From Tragulus kanchil (taxonomy: Eukaryota; Chordata; Mammalia; Artiodactyla; Tragulidae): a DNA stretch of 64,000 nt. The notes under the pieces were generated by a model. That model was not told the DNA's origin and did not search any database. It worked only from the letters and a program-made list of their open reading frames with translations. This document shows positions 58,412 to 64,000 of this stretch, piece by piece. Numbering within the stretch: the stretch's first letter is position 1; every line of letters begins with the position of its first letter. The stretch is taken from NCBI GenBank assembly GCA_022376925.1, contig JAIOJX010000030.1, positions 173,223,298 to 173,287,297 on the forward strand, given 5' to 3'. A program made the translations under genes and the position numbers.

Positions 58412-59753
58412 TTAAGTTTCCCTTTAAATATAAGGATCAAACAGTTAACCATTACCTTAAAACAAACTACTCTCACTAGCTAGGGCTCTGGCATGAATTA
58501 TTCAGAAAATCACCTCAAATCATTGCCTTCATTTCTCTTTAAATATATAATCTGAGTCAACAAATATCAAGTACCCTTCTATAATCAGACTTCAATTAAG
58601 TTTAAATCATTTTAGAATAACTCAACAGAGGCATCCATCTTTTCTCCTTCTAATCAATAAAGTCGCTTAATTCAGAGATGGATCACCTCATCTCAATGGA
58701 TGAATATGAAAATAAACTGCTCTGAGTTTTGTCTCCCTTTCTTTCTTCATGCTCCATTAGGATGCAACAAGAAATACATTTTCATTTTTCTGGTCATTAA
58801 AGAAGAATGAGCAGAGTGAAAAATGAAATTTAGCTCATTTAGACTGAACTGAATTCAACGAGGCTGACCTTTTCTGTTAATTTTGATATGTTTCTTGTTT
58901 CTAAACAAATACAAACTTTATTTTGATGAAATATCATAATCACTCCTCATTCATAAACATCTTAAGCAGATGAATTATAGAAGTGCCACCTTCATAGATA
59001 TTCTATGCCTTTCAAAGCACCAACATGAAATCCTAGGAAATCCAAGTTAAATTTAATTAAGAATATAAAAATCAGCAGACAGATATTTATATAAGCTAAG
59101 CTGAAAGACAGAGACTCATTGTGGCTAAATTTTGGCTTCACCGCAGGCTCACCCAGCTAGGTAAGGCATTTTTACCACATTTGGAGTAGATGGACCTTTC
59201 ATTTTTTCATTTTTTTCTTTACCATCTAGATCTCCCTCTCAAAGCTTCTCAACAGTCAAACTATCTTTCATTGCGTCCACTGCATGGGAGATTGTGGCAA
59301 AAACTAAACAAAATCATTCATTGGTAAGGGAAATAAGATCCTACATACTACTGAAAAAGCAGCTGAGTTGACTTAGAAAGTATAAGGCAACTGAGCCAAT
59401 AAACTTAAAATTTCATAGAAAGTCACAGACTCAGAAAAACCCAAAGATGAGATCCAAAAGCCATATACACCAGTCTCACAAAATCAAAAGTTATGTGGTA
59501 GAATAGCAATGGTTAATAATTGGGATCAGATATTGGGACCATATATTAAGTGTATGATAGAACACTTCACAGAATTTAGACACTCTCTTTAAATAACACA
59601 AAAAATAAGCCAAAGTTCTCAGGAAAGGGAACTTAAATTACTTAAGTCACATGTCAGTCACTGAAACTAATCTGGTTCAATACTTAAGCTTTAAAACAAT
59701 TTTTAGATATGGTGAGAAATCAGGACACCACAAAGACATCAAGCTAAACTTTT
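58412..59753. other. unannotated sequence
   Basis: To 59307 it is the second copy of pair 21. From 59308 it is single-copy AT-rich DNA with no recognised element. Confidence 0.35.
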
Positions 59754-59766
59754 AAGATGTTGAATA

Positions 59767-60355
59767 CTTGGGCTTCCCTGGTGGTCCAGTGGGTAAAGAC
59801 ACTGCCTTGCAGTGCAAGGGGCATTGGTTTGATCCCTGACCTGAGAAGATCCCACATGCTGCAGAGTGGCTGGACCGATGTGTCCAATTACCAAGTCACC
59901 GCTCTGGAGCGCACGCGCCCAGGGCCAGTGCTCTGCAAGAGGTAGGCCACTGCAATGGGAGGCCCACACAGACCAAAGAACAAAGATAGAAATAAATGAA
60001 AGATCAGGGCTTCCCTGGTGGTCCAGTGGGTAGGGACACCGCCTTGCAGTGCAAGGGGAGCTGCTTCGATCCCTGGCCTGGGAAGATCCCATGTGCCGTG
60101 GAGCGGCTGGACCGCTGTGTCCAATTACCGAGCCGGAACTCTGGAGCGCATGCGCCCAGAGCCGGTGCTCTGCGACAACAGAGGCCACCGCGATGGGACG
60201 CCTACACGGGCCAAAGAACAAAGATGGATGAAAAACAGACAAATGAAAGACCAATAGAAGCAGCCTGCCTGCTTCCCTCCCTCCCACCCCCCCACCACCA
60301 AATAAAGAAAGAAAGAAAGAAATGAAAGACCAAAAGCAGTGGCCAAAAAGAAAAA
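59767..60355 (+). mobile_element. CHR-2-like SINE split by a second CHR-2-like SINE
   Basis: The outer SINE starts at gggcttccc (about 59770). Near its end, after caaagatagaaataaatgaa, the inner SINE (60007-60319) is inserted with a 13-bp target duplication, one mismatch: aaatgaaagatca 59994-60006 and aaatgaaagacca 60320-60332. The outer tail resumes (ccaaaagcagtggccaaaaa) and ends with its own target duplication aagatgttgaata 59754-59766 / aagacgttgaata 60356-60368. The (GAAA)n at about 60304-60320 is the inner tail. The long minus-strand open frame (59739-60287) is two SINE shadows joined. Confidence 0.92.
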
Positions 60356-60368
60356 AAGACGTTGAATA

Positions 60369-60796
60369 TCATTCTTTATACATTATTTATGATGCTCTAA
60401 TGGGCTTACTGGCATTTAAAAGACAATGGATTAGAGAAGAAAACTTATCCTAGCTTACAGATTAATGCACTCATTACCCGTATCTTTTGAACCTGCCCTA
60501 TTCCTTACATTGACACTATAACAGCAGCTAAGTCTGAACTGTTACTAATCAATCCACTAAATGCCTACTAAGTACCATGTCTTTTAATAGAAGTGGGTTA
60601 AAACAACAAGAAAAAAGGCAAAGACAAAAGCAATTAACTAACAAAAATTAACACAATAAAACAGAAATCACTCTCATCCTCAATGATTCATATCCTAAAA
60701 GATAATTAATAATCTATATTAAATAACTAATCATATAAATACATGACTGTTATGAATGCTGTGAATAAGAAATCATGCAGTTCGGGAATGAACCTA
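60369..60796. other. unannotated sequence
   Basis: AT-rich, nothing recognised. Confidence 0.35.
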
Positions 60797-63269
60797 ATCA
60801 GGAAATATTTCCTGAGAATGTGATACTAAAGGAGATAAATAAAAACAAGAAATAGTTCAATGAAAGAGACAAGCAAAGTCTCTTCCTGAACAAACTCTAG
60901 GACTGACTCCTCTGAGCCTGACTAGGACCTGATCTTGACTATACCCTTGGAGCCCCAGTTTTTGAAAGAATCCTGCTAAGTTTTTTTAGCCAAAACCCCC
61001 CATCTTGACATCTAGTCAAATTTCTCATCCTTCAGCATCATCTGGGCTATGTCTGATTCGCCTAATATAATTTTGGCGAGAATTCTGCTAGTTCAGTTTA
61101 GCCAGAATCCATCCTTACTCTAGTGTTGCCCCTTAATTGCTTCCATCTTTTGATACTCACCTCACTTCTTGTTTACAAATCTCTACTTGTCCATTTTGTA
61201 TTCAGTAATGAGGCAAACTTTCCGTAAAGTTTCTCTCCCTAGTATTCTACTGTAAACTACAGATTTAAATGTAGTTATAGAAATCCTTCCTTGGTCAACT
61301 CACTTCAAGACCTACAAATAACAGAATCACCATCTAAATACATCTGCAAAGCTCTTTTGATGTCAAATTTTCAGCAGTTCCTAAGTCTACATACTACAAG
61401 GTTTAAAAGGAATTACTGAAAATCTAGAGCATCCCAAAAAGCTTCAGAGAAGTCAATGAGTGATTAGTTTACCAGAATACCAGAGTCACAATTAACATAG
61501 CATTTTCATCATAAGAAGGTGTTTTATTACTCCCTCTATAATCAAAATAGAATTTTTTATATTCCACTACATACTTTCATGTTCTTCATGGTATATGGTA
61601 TTCAGAATACATAAAATGATGAGAGAACATTCTAAGTTAAAGACAACTGGATTTACTGATTAACTCCACTCGAAAGTATTTCAAATGTTAGGCATGAGAA
61701 ATTTTAAAACTTGATTTTATCTGTGGAAGTATGCAGAACCCATGAATGCCTGACACCAGCAATGACAAAATGCTCAAGTGTTCACATTGTCTACTCTTCT
61801 TTCCAGCATCTTTATTTCTCTTCACCACAGTCATACTGAGATAAAAAATCTGGAATGGTCAAATACACTCCTTTTCTCTATCATTTACACTTCTGATGAT
61901 GAGGAATATGCTTACTCACACTGCAAATGGCACATTTGAGTTCTTTCAAGAACTGTTCCAAATGCACACCTGGACTTGCTTGTAAACCTGGATCTTGAAC
62001 TGACTGAAAACCCTGATAAGCAAGAGCCAACAATCAGGAAATATTTCCTGAGAATGTGATACTAAAGGAGATAAATAAAAACAAGAAATAGTTCAATGAA
62101 AGAGACAAGCAAAGTCTCTTCCTGAACAAACTCTAGGACTGACTCCTCTGAGCCTGACTAGGACCTGATCTTGACTATACCCTTGGAGCCCCAGTTTTTA
62201 AAGAATCCTGCTAAGTTTTTTTAGCCAAAACCCCCCATCTTGACATCTAGTCAAATTTCTCATCCTTCAGCATCATCTGGGCTATGTCTGATTCGCCTAA
62301 TATAATTTTGGCGAGAATTCTGCTAGTTCAGTTTAGCCAGAATCCATCCTTACTCTAGTGTTGCCCCTTAATTGCTTCCATCTTTTGATACTCACCTCAC
62401 TTCTTGTTTACAAATCTCTACTTGTCCATTTTGTATTCAGTAATGAGGCAAACTTTCCGTAAAGTTTCTCTCCCTAGTATTCTACTGTAAACTACAGATT
62501 TAAATGTAGTTATAGAAATCCTTCCTTGGTCAACTCACTTCAAGACCTACAAATAACAGAATCACCATCTAAATACATCTGCAAAGCTCTTTTGATGTCA
62601 AATTTTCAGCAGTTCCCTAAGTCTACATACTACAAGGTTTAAAAGGAATTACTGAAAATCTAGAGCATCCCAAAAAGCTTCAGAGAAGTCAATGAGTGAT
62701 TAGTTTACCAGAATACCAGAGTCACAATTAACATAGCATTTTCATCATAAGAAGGTGTTTTATTACTCCCTCTATAATCAAAATAGAATTTTTTATATTC
62801 CACTACATACTTTCATGTTCTTCATGGTATATGGTATTCAGAATACATAAAATGATGAGAGAACATTCTAAGTTAAAGACAACTGGATTTACTGATTAAC
62901 TCCACTCGAAAGTATTTCAAATGTTAGGCATGAGAAATTTTAAAAACTTGATTTTATCTGTGGAAGTATGCAGAACCCATGAATGCCTGACACCAGCAAT
63001 GACAAAATGCTCAAGTGTTCACATTGTCTACTCTTCTTTCCAGCATCTTTATTTCTCTTCACCACAGTCATACTGAGATAAAAAATCTGGAATGGTCAAA
63101 TACACTCCTTTTCTCTATCATTTACACTTCTGATGATGAGGAATATGCTTACTCACACTGCAAATGGCACATTTGAGTTCTTTCAAGAACTGTTCCAAAT
63201 GCACACCTGGACTTGCTTGTAAACCTGGATCTTGAACTGACTGAAAACCCTGATAAGCAAGAGCCAACA
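60797..63269. repeat. tandem near-identical copy pair 22 (60797-62031 / 62032-63269)
   Basis: Offset 1235, the longest unit, abutting at aatcaggaaat. Single-base run-length differences only (gtttttgaaag / gtttttaaag, gttcctaag / gttccctaag). The unit has no recognised element. Confidence 0.92.
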
Positions 63270-63593
63270 AGGTCTCTGTGTCCAGCAAACACCTTATCAG
63301 ATTGTTAACTAGGCAAATTTAGTGCCTGCCCTCCAGATGCTCACTTTCTAGTAGATAATGATGTCAAAATAAACAAATAAATGATTTAATTTTAAAGAGT
63401 GCATAATTCCTATAAGAAAAGCTAAGCACATTAATGAGGCTAGAGTATTAGCTCAAAAAGTAAAGCCTAGAGGGAGGAAAAGTTACTTTTCTTACTATCC
63501 TAGGTCCCTATGAATTGTATTGACAAAACAGATTAACAAGAGAACAACATACAAATGCATTTACTATAAGCTGCACACAACAAGGGGGGTTTC
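63270..63593. other. unannotated sequence
   Basis: Nothing recognised. Confidence 0.35.
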
Positions 63594-63607
63594 AAAAAGG
63601 AAATGAA

Positions 63608-63885
63608 GGGGCTTCCCAGTGGTCCAGTGGGTGAGGAATCCGCCTTGCAGTGCAAGGGGCGTTGGTTAGGTCCCTGGCCTAGGAGGATCCCACGTGCTGC
63701 GGAGCGACTGGACCCATATGTCCAACTATCAAGCCAGAGCTCTGTAGCACATGCGCCCACAGCCAGTGCTCTGCAGCGAGAGAGGCCACTGCAATGGGAG
63801 GCTCATGCAGGCCGAAGACCAAAGATGGATTAAAATAAACAAATGAAAGACCAATAAAAGTGGCCAAAAAGTTAAAAAAAAAAAA
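63608..63885 (+). mobile_element. CHR-2-like SINE
   Basis: Complete, with target duplications aaaaaggaaatgaa at 63594-63607 and 63886-63899. Tail is a pure A-run. Confidence 0.9.
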
Positions 63886-64000
63886 AAAAAGGAAATGAAA
63901 CCTGAAGAAATATTTAAGCCTGAGCATTTTTATACAAGGCTTGATGAAGAATGGGAAGTCATCAAAAGCATGATAGGAAAATCAAGTATGAGCTAAGGGC

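Larger units (their letters stand above)
57034..59307. repeat. tandem near-identical copy pair 21 (57034-58150 / 58183-59307)
   Basis: Offset 1149-1151. The junction region 58151-58182 is A-rich and resembles a corrupted version of 57010-57033 (aaatttgtggtaattaat versus aaatttgtaatt). Minor indels in runs (gcaacaaaatac / gcaacaagaaatac). Confidence 0.9.

Noticed and set aside
59739..60287. 182-codon minus-strand open frame as a gene
   Set aside because: It is the reverse strand of two nested CHR SINEs. The same peptide phrases recur at every CHR copy in the window.
702..63269. The 1.1-kb pairs as a new biological duplication system (programmed amplification, transposon or rolling-circle units)
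   Set aside because: Units share no sequence, ends, target duplications or motif. Only their length is alike, damage lies at junctions, and the breaks cut through known elements at arbitrary points. Assembly overlap explains all of this.

Overview
This is mammalian nuclear DNA from a ruminant (most likely a bovid, deer or close relative). The evidence is the repeat content. There are BovB (RTE) LINEs, Bov-tA/BovA SINEs, many CHR-type tRNA-derived SINEs, artiodactyl-style L1 pieces, an internally deleted Tigger DNA transposon and a decayed endogenous retrovirus. I find no intact protein-coding host gene, no RNA gene, no CRISPR array and no prokaryotic feature. The only host gene relic is a processed pseudogene of antizyme inhibitor 2 (AZIN2) on the minus strand, about 32.37-34.40 kb.

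The dominant structure is not a classical gene or element. Twenty-two times along the window, a 1.06-1.24 kb stretch of ordinary sequence is immediately followed by a second, near-identical direct copy of itself. Every pair is a different sequence, and the second copy always runs on into new sequence. Several pairs are chained, so some stretches occur three times. Differences cluster next to the junctions. Where the copied sequence is a recognisable transposon (BovB, Tigger, CHR SINE), the copy farther from a junction matches the family better. Short A/T-rich or unrelated filler sits at some junctions. The simplest reading is that contigs of about 2-5 kb with roughly 1.1 kb overlaps were joined without collapsing the overlap. 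About 25 kb of the 64 kb (roughly 39%) would then be redundant, and the real locus would be about 39 kb. I treat this as the main finding and as a probable assembly artefact.

Layout. 0-6.7 kb: unique DNA with CHR and Bov-tA SINEs, including a CHR SINE nested in a Bov-tA. 6.7-12.3 kb: a BovB LINE split by an ERV with a 3' LTR. 12.3-14.8 kb: unique AT-rich DNA. 14.9-18.1 kb: sense L1 3' end in two to three copies. 17-22.3 kb: ancient L2-like sequence and a CHR-1-like SINE. 22.3-25.7 kb: CHR SINE, MIR-like piece and a second BovB with an internal deletion. 25.9-30.4 kb: long antisense L1 broken by SINEs. 30.4-34.4 kb: BovA, L1 debris and the AZIN2 pseudogene. 34.4-39.2 kb: AT-rich DNA with a (TA)n tract and a Tigger derivative. 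39.7-41.7 kb: CHR SINEs. 42-50 kb: unique DNA with a BovA SINE. 50.2-50.8 kb: LTR-like ancient repeat. 51.3-53.6 kb: CHR SINEs. 53.7 kb: a 184-bp inverted copy of sequence at 48.3 kb. 54-64 kb: mostly unique DNA with CHR SINEs, including a CHR-in-CHR nest at 59.8-60.4 kb.

No genes cooperate here. The window reads as intergenic or intronic repeat-rich ruminant DNA.
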